Below, in pieces: positions 43,650-51,933 of a DNA stretch of 64,000 nt. Each line of letters starts with the position of its first letter. Within the stretch, counting starts at the first letter, position 1. This DNA is from an uncultured Celeribacter sp. (GTDB lineage: Bacteria; Pseudomonadota; Alphaproteobacteria; Rhodobacterales; Rhodobacteraceae). The notes below the pieces were generated by a model that did not search any database, was not told where the DNA came from, and was given only the letters and a program-made list of their open reading frames with translations. Position numbers and translations under genes: made by a program. The stretch lies in NCBI RefSeq assembly GCF_963676475.1, contig NZ_OY781106.1, positions 620,001-684,000 on the forward strand. Direction: 5' to 3'.

Positions 43650-44501
43650 TCAGTCGACGAAGGCCTTCTCGACCACATATTCCTTCGGCTCCGAGTTGGC
43701 GCCCTCGCGCAGACCGAAGCCGTCGAGAATGGCCATGATGTCCTTGTTGAACGCCAGGTTGCCACAGACCATGCCACGGTCGGTTTCCGGGTTGATCGGC
43801 GCAATGCCCAGATCTTCGAACACCTTGCCGGAGCTGAGGTTGTCGGTCACACGGCCCATGTGGTGGAACTCTTCGCGGGTCGTCGTCGGGTAGTAGCGCA
43901 GCTTGCCCTGTTCGATTTCCGACAGAATCTCATCCGTCTTGATGTGCTCGACCAGTTGCCGCCCGTATTCCAGCTCGGAGACCTCGCGACAGGTGTGCAT
44001 CAGGATCACCTCGTCGAATTTCTCGTAGACCTCCGGCTCACGCATCAGCGAGGCGAAAGGCGCGATCCCTGTGCCAGTCGCAAAGAACCAAAGGCGCTTG
44101 CCCGGCAAAAGCGCATCGACCACCAGGGTGCCGACGGGTTTCGGACGCAGGATGATTTCATCCCCCGCTTCGATATGCTGCAAACGCGAGGTCAGCGGAC
44201 CGTCCTGCACCTTGATCGAATAGAATTCCAGATGCTCTTCCCACGACGGCGACGCGATGGAATAGGCGCGCAGCAGAGGTTTCGCCTTGCCCGTCGCCGG
44301 GTTCGGTTCCCCCATCAGTCCGATCATGACGAATTCGCCGGAGCGAAACCGCAGGCTCGCCGGTCGTTCGACCTTGAAGGAAAACAGCCGGTCGTTCCAA
44401 TGCTTGACCTCCAGAACCTTGGCGGCATCGGGCAGGGTGGGGACGGGTTTGGACTTTACTTCGTTCACGGTATTTTCTGTCACAGGGCTCAACTCGGTCA
44501 T
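43650..44501 (-). CDS. fpr: Ferredoxin--NADP+ reductase
   Basis: 283-residue flavoprotein moving electrons between NADPH and ferredoxin or flavodoxin. The FAD motif RAYSIASPSWEEHLEFYSIKV, the NADP-binding GTGIAPFASLMREPEVYEKF and HTCREVSELEYGRQ, and the C-terminal VEKAFVD agree with the bacterial Fpr type (plant-type relatives end differently). The frame opens 18 codons upstream; MTELSPVTEN at 44501 is the likely start. It lies 103 bases downstream of the assimilatory sulfur operon on the same strand and could supply reduced ferredoxin to the sulfite reductase; it also suits oxidative-stress defence. Confidence 0.93.
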   Translation of the reverse strand: MTELSPVTENTVNEVKSKPVPTLPDAAKVLEVKHWNDRLFSFKVERPASLRFRSGEFVMIGLMGEPNPATGKAKPLLRAYSIASPSWEEHLEFYSIKVQDGPLTSRLQHIEAGDEIILRPKPVGTLVVDALLPGKRLWFFATGTGIAPFASLMREPEVYEKFDEVILMHTCREVSELEYGRQLVEHIKTDEILSEIEQGKLRYYPTTTREEFHHMGRVTDNLSSGKVFEDLGIAPINPETDRGMVCGNLAFNKDIMAILDGFGLREGANSEPKEYVVEKAFVD

Positions 44502-44604
44502 GTTCTGTCTCGCGCCATTTCTATAGGGTATCGTGGATACATCTTTGATCCACATCAGGTGAGATCACGTCTGGCGCAGGCTGGAGTGCGCCCTTTGTGA
44601 CCGC

Positions 44605-45003
44605 TTAGGCCTCGGTATGCAAGCCGCTGCTGATGCTACCCCGCACCCGCGACTGATAGTCATGCGCCCGCCAATCGGCGCGCGTCAGCCAAAGCTCTTC
44701 GGGTTGACGGTCGGCGAGGGTCTCGCTGATCTCCACCTCGTCAAAGCCCGAACGCCGTGCCATGGCGTATTGCTCACAGATCACATGACCCTCGGCGCGC
44801 AGACGGCCCTGAAAGCCCTGAAGCCGCAGAAGACGCGCGAGCGTAAAGCCACGGCCATCGCTAAACGCAGGAAACGCGATGCGGATCGCCGCCGCATTGC
44901 CAAACTGCGCAAGGCTTTCCGGATCGGTGTCGGAGGGCAGGTCGACCCAGTCTCCCGCGTAATCCTCGGTCACAAACCCGGTATCGCGTACAATCACGCT
45001 CAT
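44605..45003 (-). CDS. DUF934 family protein linked to sulfite reduction
   Basis: 132-residue member of DUF934, found next to cysI and cysH in proteobacteria and described as a probable oxidoreductase in sulfite reduction. Conserved blocks are DWVDLPSDTDPESLAQFGNAAAIRIAFPAFSDGRGFTLARLLR, GFQGRLRAEGHVICEQYAMARRSGFDEVEI and the C-terminal YQ. The start overlaps the cysH stop (ATGA). Biochemical role unproven. Last gene of the DUF2849-cysI-cysH-DUF934 operon. Confidence 0.9.
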   Translation of the reverse strand: MSVIVRDTGFVTEDYAGDWVDLPSDTDPESLAQFGNAAAIRIAFPAFSDGRGFTLARLLRLQGFQGRLRAEGHVICEQYAMARRSGFDEVEISETLADRQPEELWLTRADWRAHDYQSRVRGSISSGLHTEA

Positions 45004-45788
45004 GATGCATCTCCTGTGATGGGACCGCCGATGGGACCGCGCACGATCTTGCCGTTGACGAAGTGAATCCCGCATTCCGTTTTGTCTTCGCCCCGCCAGC
45101 GGCCTGCACGCGGGTCTTCGCCGTCTTTGACCGGGCTGGTGCAGGGCGCACAGCCGATCGAGGGGTAGCCTTTCGCGACCAGAGGATGGCGCGGCAGGCG
45201 GTTGTTGATCATATAGTCTTTCAGATCCTCGGGCGCCCAATAGGCCAGCGGGTTGATCTTGATCCTCGTGTTCTCCTCGTTCTCGAAAAAATCGAGCGTG
45301 GCGCGGGTCGAGCCCTGAAAGCGTTTGCGTCCGGTGATCCAAGCGTCGAAATTGCCGAGCGCATTTTGCAGCGGTACGGTCTTGCGCAGATCGCAGCAGG
45401 AATCCTTATCGGACAGGTGCAATAGCCCGTCGGGATCATGCGCGGCCACGCGGGTAGGCGACGGCGAAATCCGCCGCACATCGCGCAGGTCGAGCTTGTC
45501 GATCAGGTCCAATTGGTACTGGATCGTCTCTTCGAACAACATTTCCGTGTCGATGAAAATCACCGGCGTGTCCGGTTTCATCACCGAAATCATGTGCAAG
45601 AGCACGACGCTTTCGGCGCCAAAAGACGACACAAGCGCGATCCGCCCCAACTCCCGGTCCCGCAGTGCGAGTTCCAGCACCGAGGTCGCGGAATGGTTGG
45701 CGTAGCGCGCGTTGAGGCGGGCGACACGGTCGTCGACCGAGCCGAACTCCTCACGCAAAGAGATGGCTTCCGCCAGATTATGCGGCAT
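45000..45788 (-). CDS. cysH: Phosphoadenylyl/adenylyl-sulfate reductase (Fe-S, APS-type)
   Basis: Reduces activated sulfate to sulfite. The 262-residue product has the PP-loop region VSSFGAESVVLLHMI, FIDTEMLFEET and the catalytic Cys239 in KTECGIH. It also has Cys131-Cys132 and Cys213-x2-Cys216 (GCAPC), the CC...CxxC motif that binds a 4Fe-4S cluster in APS-using reductases. This favours APS over PAPS as substrate. The frame runs upstream to 45944 but MPHNLAEAI at 45788 is the family start, overlapping the cysI end by 11 bases. Part of the sulfur operon. Confidence 0.94.
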   Translation of the reverse strand: MPHNLAEAISLREEFGSVDDRVARLNARYANHSATSVLELALRDRELGRIALVSSFGAESVVLLHMISVMKPDTPVIFIDTEMLFEETIQYQLDLIDKLDLRDVRRISPSPTRVAAHDPDGLLHLSDKDSCCDLRKTVPLQNALGNFDAWITGRKRFQGSTRATLDFFENEENTRIKINPLAYWAPEDLKDYMINNRLPRHPLVAKGYPSIGCAPCTSPVKDGEDPRAGRWRGEDKTECGIHFVNGKIVRGPIGGPITGDAS

Positions 45789-47448
45789 TCGCTTTTTCCT
45801 CTTTCGGAGGATAGAGCGCGTCCTTGAACGGCGCCATGCCGAGGCGGCGATAAGCCTCAAGGAAGGTCTCCTCAGGGGCCTCGCGCAGCTCCAGATAGGT
45901 CGCAAGAATGCGCTCGATTGCTGGAATGATTTCGTCATAGGCAAAGCCCGGTCCGGTGCGGCTGCCGATCACCATGTCCTCGGTGCCATCGCCGCCGAGC
46001 GTGATCTGGTAGTTCTCCACACCGGCGCGGTCGAGGCCCAGAATGCCGATGTGACCGACATGATGGTGCCCGCAGGCGTTGATGCAGCCGGAAATCTTGA
46101 TCTTGAGCGGGCCGATCTCATGTTCGAGTTTCAGCTCATCGAAGCGCGTCGCAATGCCCTGCGCCACGGGGATCGACCGGGCGGTGGCCAGCGCGCAGTA
46201 ATCCATGCCGGGGCAGGCGATGATGTCGCTCACCAGACCGATGTTGGCGGCCGCAAGCCCGGCCTCTTTGAGTGCTGCGTGGATCGCCGGCAGGTCGGAT
46301 TTATGGACGTGCGGCAGGATGACGTTCTGCTCATGCGAGATGCGCAGCTCGTCATGGCCATAGTCGCGCGCAAGCTGCGCCAGCACCCGCATCTGATCGG
46401 CGGAAGCATCCCCCGGCGTCTGGCCCGGCGTCTTGATCGACACGGTCGCGATGGCATAGCCCGGCGCGCGGTGTTCGGACAGGTTGGTGTCGGCCCAGGC
46501 GCGGAACACCGGGTCGGTCGCGTAAGCGCGGTCATAGGCCTCGGTTGCGGCCTCGCGGAAGGCGGGCGGGGCGAAGGCGGCTTTGATCTCTTCGAGCATC
46601 GCCATGTCGATGCCGCCGAACAGCGGTTTGACTTGGGCAAAGCGCGCTTCGACACGGGCACGGATGTCCTCGATCCCGTGCTCATGCACGGTGATCTTGA
46701 TCCGGGCTTTGTATTTGTTGTCGCGGCGGCCCAGGAGGTTCCACACCGACACGGTGGCCTCGAGATAGGGCAAAAGGTCTGCGAGAGAGACGAAATCTTT
46801 CAACACCTTGCCCACCATCGGCGTGCGGCCAAGGCCACCACCGACGATGATCTGAGCGCCGATCTCGCCGTCCTGCTCGCGCAGGTAGAGCCCGATGTCA
46901 TGGGCTTTGATCACCGCACGGTCGGCTTTGGCGCCGGAGACGGCGATCTTGAATTTGCGCGGCAGGAACTGGAATTCCGGGTGATCGGTGGACCACTGAC
47001 GCACCAGCTCGGCCACAGGGCGCGGATCGGCGACCTCATCGGCGCTCGCACCGGCGAAATGGTCGGCGGTGACGTTGCGGATTGTGTTGCCAGAGGTCTG
47101 GATCGCATGCATTTCCACATCCGCCAGATCCGAGAGGATTGCGGGCACGTCGGGCAGTTTCGGCCAGTTGTACTGGATGTTCTGCCGCGTGGTGAAATGG
47201 CCATAGCCGCGGTCATAGGTCTCGGCGATATGGGCAAGTTGATCCATTTGGCCGCTGTTGAGCGTGCCATAGGGGATCGCCACCCGCAGCATGTAGGCGT
47301 GAAGTTGCAGATAGAGGCCGTTCATCAGGCGCAGGGGACGGAATTCCTCCTCCGTCAGGCTGCCGTCAATGCGGCGGGCGACCTGAGCGGAGAATTGAGC
47401 GACGCGCTCGCGGACAAAGGCTTCGTCGAAGTCGTTGTACTTATACAT
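45778..47448 (-). CDS. cysI: Nitrite/sulfite reductase hemoprotein beta-component-like (CysI)
   Basis: 556-residue siroheme and 4Fe-4S enzyme reducing sulfite to sulfide. The cluster/siroheme ligands are C-x5-C in CPGMDYC and C-x3-C in CINAC (SGCINACGHHHVGHIG). N-terminal blocks LRMLNGLYLQLHAYMLRVAIPYG and TTRQNIQYNWPKL are typical of the ferredoxin-type enzyme. No flavoprotein alpha subunit gene is present, so electrons likely come from ferredoxin; fpr nearby could recharge it. The frame runs past the start; MYKYNDFDEAF at 47448 overlaps the end of the DUF2849 gene by eight bases. Confidence 0.94.
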   Translation of the reverse strand: MYKYNDFDEAFVRERVAQFSAQVARRIDGSLTEEEFRPLRLMNGLYLQLHAYMLRVAIPYGTLNSGQMDQLAHIAETYDRGYGHFTTRQNIQYNWPKLPDVPAILSDLADVEMHAIQTSGNTIRNVTADHFAGASADEVADPRPVAELVRQWSTDHPEFQFLPRKFKIAVSGAKADRAVIKAHDIGLYLREQDGEIGAQIIVGGGLGRTPMVGKVLKDFVSLADLLPYLEATVSVWNLLGRRDNKYKARIKITVHEHGIEDIRARVEARFAQVKPLFGGIDMAMLEEIKAAFAPPAFREAATEAYDRAYATDPVFRAWADTNLSEHRAPGYAIATVSIKTPGQTPGDASADQMRVLAQLARDYGHDELRISHEQNVILPHVHKSDLPAIHAALKEAGLAAANIGLVSDIIACPGMDYCALATARSIPVAQGIATRFDELKLEHEIGPLKIKISGCINACGHHHVGHIGILGLDRAGVENYQITLGGDGTEDMVIGSRTGPGFAYDEIIPAIERILATYLELREAPEETFLEAYRRLGMAPFKDALYPPKEEKANAA

Positions 47449-47755
47449 GGGCTTCGGCCTCCTTGCTTTCCTGTTTTCCGTGGAAATAGTTGGACGGTCC
47501 GGTGCGGCGGAAGTCCTCGCGGAAATGCGTGGGTTCCGGCCCATGTTCGCCCAGCTTGACGTCGGTTAGATAGGCGCCGACCGCCATGCCGTCCTTCGCG
47601 GCTTCGGCCAGAGCGGCCTCGGCCACCTCGGCCTCGGTGAATGCGCGGGCCTGACGCAGGTCGCGGACCCACTGGCCACTGTGGTCGAGATAGATCACAT
47701 CGCCCTCCAAAAGGGCGTTGGCGGTGATGGCTTTGGGCGTAAACGGGCGCGGCAT
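47441..47755 (-). CDS. DUF2849 domain-containing protein
   Basis: 104-residue DUF2849 protein (KAITANALLEGDVIYLDHSGQWVRDLRQARAF... ALAEAAKDGMAVGAYLTDVKLG... HFREDFRRTGPSNYFHG). The family is encoded just upstream of cysI in many alphaproteobacteria; its function is unknown. It heads the sulfur assimilation operon and faces a divergent Lrp-type regulator across 141 bases. Its stop overlaps the cysI start. Confidence 0.9.
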   Translation of the reverse strand: MPRPFTPKAITANALLEGDVIYLDHSGQWVRDLRQARAFTEAEVAEAALAEAAKDGMAVGAYLTDVKLGEHGPEPTHFREDFRRTGPSNYFHGKQESKEAEAHV

Positions 47756-47896
47756 GGCTTTTCCAACTTGCGATTTCTTGCCGTTAATTTAGAACATTGT
47801 CCCAATATCTGGCCATATGCGCGGAGAGATAAGGATGATTGTTCCTTTCCCTAGCGGCAGGAAGGCCGGAATTCCGATATGCAAAGGAAAATCGAA

Positions 47897-48358
47897 ATGG
47901 TGGACCAGATCGACGCGATGGACCGGAAAATTCTGGCCGAGCTGCAACGCGATGCGAGCCAGTCTCTGGACGAAATTGCCCGCAAAGTCGGCTCTTCAAA
48001 GACGCCGGTGTGGAATCGCATCCGCAAAATGAAGGATGCGGGCGTCATCGGTCAGCAGACGGTGATTTTGGACCCGGAAAGCCTCGGCCTTGAGGCCTGT
48101 TTCTTTGTGCTGGTCCGCACCAGCGCGCATGAGGCGGGATGGCAGGAGAAGTTCCTGAAGGTGCTGCAAAAACGGCCCGAGGTCTTGGAGGCGCACCGGC
48201 TGGCGGGCGAGATCGACTATATCCTCAAGGTCCGGGTGAAAAACGCCAAGGCCTATGACGACTTCTATCAGGCGCTGATCGGGGAGGTGTCGATCTATAA
48301 TGTGACAGCGCTTTTGTCGATGGAAGAGATCAAATCGACGACGATGTTGCCGCTTTGA
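47897..48358 (+). CDS. Lrp/AsnC-family transcriptional regulator
   Basis: 153-residue regulator. The N-terminal helix-turn-helix is DAMDRKILAELQRDASQSLDEIARKVGSSKTPVWNRIRKMKDAGVI; the C-terminal RAM domain holds AHRLAGEIDYILKVRVKNAKAYDDFY and SSIYNVTALLSMEEIK-like sequence. An upstream ATG at 47879 is in frame, but the one at 47897 has AAAGGA eight bases before it. It diverges from the sulfur operon, suggesting control of cysteine or sulfide metabolism, perhaps with an amino acid as effector. The gap carries GGAATTCC (47867-47874) and an AT-rich stretch. Confidence 0.9.
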   Translation: MVDQIDAMDRKILAELQRDASQSLDEIARKVGSSKTPVWNRIRKMKDAGVIGQQTVILDPESLGLEACFFVLVRTSAHEAGWQEKFLKVLQKRPEVLEAHRLAGEIDYILKVRVKNAKAYDDFYQALIGEVSIYNVTALLSMEEIKSTTMLPL

Positions 48359-48423
48359 GAGGATGCCGGGGGTTTTGCACCCCCGGACCCCCGCAGGATA
48401 TTTCTAGACAGAAGAAGATCTGG

Positions 48424-48460
48424 CAAAAGAAAAGGCGCGCCGGATCATGGGCGCGCCTTT
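48424..48460 (-). terminator. Rho-independent terminator of trpE
   Basis: Perfect 11-bp stem AAAGGCGCGCC / GGCGCGCCTTT (48431-48441 with 48450-48460), 20 bases after the trpE stop, followed on the minus strand by TCTTTTGCC. Confidence 0.88.
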
Positions 48461-48479
48461 GATGTGAGAGCATTTCGGC

Positions 48480-50006
48480 TCAGCGATTGCCCGACCGCGT
48501 GAACAGGCCCGCATCCTCGGCGGCCTTGCGCAGCGCGTTGGATTTGTTGACGGTTTCTTGGTATTCGCCCTCGGGCGAGCTGTCGTAGACCACGCCACCA
48601 CCCGCCTGGATGTAGAGCTTTTCGTCTTTGAGGACGGCGGTGCGTAGCGCGATGCACATGTCCATGTCGCCGCCTGCGGAAAAATAGCCCACGCCGCCGC
48701 CATAGACGCCGCGTTTTTCCGGTTCCAGCTCGTCGATGATCTCCATCGCGCGGACTTTCGGCGCGCCGGAGACGGTGCCTGCGGGCAGGCCTGCGAGCAG
48801 GGCGGAGAGCGCGTCTTCGTCGTCGCGCAGCTCGCCCACCACGTTGGAGACAATGTGCATGACGTGGGAATAGCGCTCGATGATGAACTCTTCGGTCGGG
48901 TGCACCGTGCCAATCTTAGACACCTTGCCGGTGTCATTGCGGCCCAAATCCAAAAGCATCAGGTGTTCGGCCAGTTCTTTTTCATCGGACAACAGGTCTT
49001 CTTCGAGGGCCTTGTCCTCGGCAGGCGTCGCGCCGCGTTTGCGGGTGCCGGCGATGGGGCGGATGGTGACCTCGCCATCGAAGACGCGGACGAGAATTTC
49101 GGGCGAAGCGCCGATGATCTGGAAGCCGCCGAAGTTGAAGAAGAACATGAAGGGCGACGGGTTCGTGCGGCGCAGGCTCCGGTAGAGCGAGAAGGGCGGC
49201 AGCGGGAAGTCCTGCGTCCAGCGCTGCGCAGGCACGACTTGGAAGATGTCGCCTGCGGTGATGTATTCCTTGGCCTTCTCGACGGCGGCTTTGTAGCCGT
49301 CGTGGGTAAAGTTCGAGGTGGCAGGCGGTGCGACGTAAGCTTCGCCCATTTCGTGGCTGGCCTCGGAGGGCGCACGTTCGAGATCGCGCAGCGCGTCCAT
49401 CACGCGTTCGGCGGCCTGCGCATAGGCGGCTTTGGCGGAGAGCCCTGAGGAGGCCCAGGCGGGGGAGACGAGGATCACATCGCCTTTGACCCCATCGAGG
49501 ATCGCCACCAGAGAGGGCCGCATCAGCACCGCATCCGGAAGGCCGATAGGGTCGGGGTTCACATTGGGCAAATGTTCCACGAGCCGGATCATATCGTAGC
49601 CCAGATAGCCAAAGAGACCGGCAGCAGCCCCCGGCAATTCGTCGGGGATGTCGATACGGCTCTCGTCAATCAGTGCACGGATCGAGGACAAAGGGTCCTT
49701 GTCGTCAACGACATAGCTGTCGTCGTCAAAGCGTGCATTGCGGTTGATCGAGGCCTTCGCCTCACCGCCCGTGCCCTCGCATTTCCAGATCAGATCGGGC
49801 TTCATGCCGATGATGGAATAGCGCCCACGCACCTCGCCGCCGGTGACGGATTCGAGGATGAAACTGTCGGTGCGGGCGCCCGCGAGTTTGAGCATGATCG
49901 ACACCGGGGTGTCGAGATCGGCGGCCACTTTGGCGTAAACCAACTGGTTTTTGCCTTGGGCATAGCCTGTTTCAAACTCGGAATAGGTCGGAATGAGCGT
50001 GGCCAT
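48480..50006 (-). CDS. trpE: Anthranilate synthase component I
   Basis: Forms anthranilate from chorismate, first step of tryptophan synthesis. The 508-residue product has the feedback-binding N-terminal region (LAGARTDSFILESVTGGEVRGRYSIIGMKPDL) and the chorismate domain: VVPAQRWTQDFPLPPF, FFFNFGGFQIIGASPEILVRV, RPIAGTRKRGATPAEDKALEEDLLSDEKELAEHLMLLDLGRND, and GAPKVRAMEIIDELEPEKRGVYGGGVGYFS. No trp leader peptide was noticed. It lies nine bases downstream of the PpiD-like gene and may be cotranscribed. trpG is not in view. Confidence 0.96.
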   Translation of the reverse strand: MATLIPTYSEFETGYAQGKNQLVYAKVAADLDTPVSIMLKLAGARTDSFILESVTGGEVRGRYSIIGMKPDLIWKCEGTGGEAKASINRNARFDDDSYVVDDKDPLSSIRALIDESRIDIPDELPGAAAGLFGYLGYDMIRLVEHLPNVNPDPIGLPDAVLMRPSLVAILDGVKGDVILVSPAWASSGLSAKAAYAQAAERVMDALRDLERAPSEASHEMGEAYVAPPATSNFTHDGYKAAVEKAKEYITAGDIFQVVPAQRWTQDFPLPPFSLYRSLRRTNPSPFMFFFNFGGFQIIGASPEILVRVFDGEVTIRPIAGTRKRGATPAEDKALEEDLLSDEKELAEHLMLLDLGRNDTGKVSKIGTVHPTEEFIIERYSHVMHIVSNVVGELRDDEDALSALLAGLPAGTVSGAPKVRAMEIIDELEPEKRGVYGGGVGYFSAGGDMDMCIALRTAVLKDEKLYIQAGGGVVYDSSPEGEYQETVNKSNALRKAAEDAGLFTRSGNR

Positions 50007-50015
50007 GAGTGTCTC

Positions 50016-51869
50016 TTATTGCATCTGGCTGTGAATGGCGGTCAGCGCCGTCTGGTTGATCGTCACGCCTTCGCGGGCACGCAGCGCCTCGGAGAAAGCG
50101 TCGATCACATCGGTGGCCGCACCTTGGGCTGCGGAGGTGATGTAGCTTTCGGCGATGGCCGTGTTTTCTTCCGACGTGGTCGGCGGCTCGATGGTGTCGA
50201 CCTTGGCGATGACAACGCGGTTTTCGCCAGGGATCAAGGTGGTGCCCCCGACCTGAAGACCCGGCGCAAAGACCGCATCCATGAAGCCCTCGGGCATGTT
50301 GGACAGGAAATCCTGACGCGTGATGGCGGTGAATGTCTCCGTCGGCAGACCCAGCTCGGCGATGGCGGCGCCCGAAGCAACCTCGGTCTCGATCGCTTCG
50401 GCTCGGGCGGTGAGGCGCTGTTGCAGCGCGTCGGCCTCCCAATCGGCGGCGACCTGATCACGCACCTCGTCCAAGGGCATGAGCGTCGCGGGCACGATCT
50501 CGTCGAGGCGCAGCGCAAAGACCCCACCATCGGACAGCTCGAGGATCTCGGGGTAATCGTCCAGCGTCACTTGGGCGGCGGCCTGTTTGAAGGCGGTGTA
50601 GGCGGCAATCCCGCCTTCGCTCGACGGGGTCCAATCGAGCGTGCCGAGCTCCATCTGGGTCTCATTGGCGAGGTCTTCAAGCGTGTAGCCTTCGGCCAGA
50701 TCGTTGTCGAACTCTTCCAGCAGGCCGGAGATCAAACGCGCGGCGGCGTCAGTCCCCATCACGGCGGCCAATTCTTCGCGCGCCTCGTCAAAGGAGATCT
50801 CGGAGCCCGCCAGCGTCCCGTTGACCCGATAGATCGCCGGGCCCAGATCGGACATCACCGGACCGACCACGCCGGTGCCGTCGAGGGCAAAGACCGCAGG
50901 GCCGGCCTCAGAGGACAGATCGTCTTCGGAGACATCGCCCATATCTGTGTCGATCAGGTCGAGACCCCGCGCGGTGACCTCGTCCGCGAATGTGCTCTCG
51001 CCAGCGGCGATACGGTCGGCGGCGGCTTGGGCCTCTTCTTCGGTGCCATAGACCAGACGCTCGACAAGACGGCGCTCCGGCTGAATGTAGCTGTCGATGT
51101 TGTCCTGATACAGTTGGCGCAGGGCGTCCTCGTCCAGATCGACCTCATCCATGATCATCGCGGGCGTGAGCCAGGCGTAGGTGATGCGACGGGCCTCGGG
51201 CGCGGTGTAGGCGTCGGGGTGGGCGTCGTACCAGGCCTGAATATCGCTGTCGGAGGCAATCGGGGCGCCGGTCTCAAGCGCATCGGCTTCGAGCGTGGCG
51301 ACAGAGACGGTGCGGCGTTCGCCCAGCCAATCGACCACGACCTGCCCGTAAGAGGGCGGCATTGTGATGCCGGAGGCCAAAGCCCCCGTCAGGATCGACC
51401 GTGCCGCCTCTTTGCGCAGATCGGCTTCAAAGGTCTTGTCGGTCATGTTGTTGCGGGCCAGAAGTTGCTTGTAGGCTTCGGTGTCGAATTTGCCGTCGAT
51501 GCCTTTGAAGGCGTCGATGTTCAACAGCTCGCGGCGCACGGCATCATCGCCCACGGAGAGGCCCACACGCGCGGTTTCCGCATCCAATGCGGCCTGAGAC
51601 AAAAGTTGGTCGAGCACCTGTTGCGACAGGCCGAAATCCTGCGCCTGCGCCACGGAAAACGGCTGGCCAGTCTGGGCTTCGATGGCACGCATTTGGTTTT
51701 GCAGCGCCGTCGCATAGGCATTGGTGGACACGTCCTCATCGCCCACGGAGGCGACACGCGTCACGCCACCGCCGAAATTTGCCGTGCCAAAACCGCCCAA
51801 ACCGACGATCAGGAGGCCCATCAGGCCCCACACCACCATTTTCGTGCCAGAACCCTTGCCGCTCGCCAT
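50016..51869 (-). CDS. PpiD-like periplasmic peptidyl-prolyl isomerase
   Basis: 617-residue (E. coli PpiD 623) inner-membrane anchored chaperone with periplasmic domains. It has a single N-terminal helix (about residues 10-30: MVVWGLMGLLIVGLGGFGTANFG) and a SurA-like N domain (VSTNAYATALQNQMRAIEAQTGQPFS... VLDQLLSQAALDAETARVGLSV). A degenerate parvulin domain (about 245-365) is followed by helical C-terminal domains. It helps fold exported proteins near the Sec translocon. The frame is open upstream to 52199, but the ATG at 51869 gives the anchor. It lies between an aminotransferase and trpE on the same strand. Confidence 0.88.
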   Translation of the reverse strand: MASGKGSGTKMVVWGLMGLLIVGLGGFGTANFGGGVTRVASVGDEDVSTNAYATALQNQMRAIEAQTGQPFSVAQAQDFGLSQQVLDQLLSQAALDAETARVGLSVGDDAVRRELLNIDAFKGIDGKFDTEAYKQLLARNNMTDKTFEADLRKEAARSILTGALASGITMPPSYGQVVVDWLGERRTVSVATLEADALETGAPIASDSDIQAWYDAHPDAYTAPEARRITYAWLTPAMIMDEVDLDEDALRQLYQDNIDSYIQPERRLVERLVYGTEEEAQAAADRIAAGESTFADEVTARGLDLIDTDMGDVSEDDLSSEAGPAVFALDGTGVVGPVMSDLGPAIYRVNGTLAGSEISFDEAREELAAVMGTDAAARLISGLLEEFDNDLAEGYTLEDLANETQMELGTLDWTPSSEGGIAAYTAFKQAAAQVTLDDYPEILELSDGGVFALRLDEIVPATLMPLDEVRDQVAADWEADALQQRLTARAEAIETEVASGAAIAELGLPTETFTAITRQDFLSNMPEGFMDAVFAPGLQVGGTTLIPGENRVVIAKVDTIEPPTTSEENTAIAESYITSAAQGAATDVIDAFSEALRAREGVTINQTALTAIHSQMQ

Positions 51870-51933
51870 GTTTTTAGTCTCCTTCAAGGTTGGGAAACTG
51901 TGTAGGGGCAAGCGAAACCGAGGGCAAGGCAGA

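Noticed and set aside
49572..51905. 777-codon plus-strand open frame
   Set aside because: Antisense to trpE and the PpiD-like gene and spans both of them across their junction; no family resemblance.
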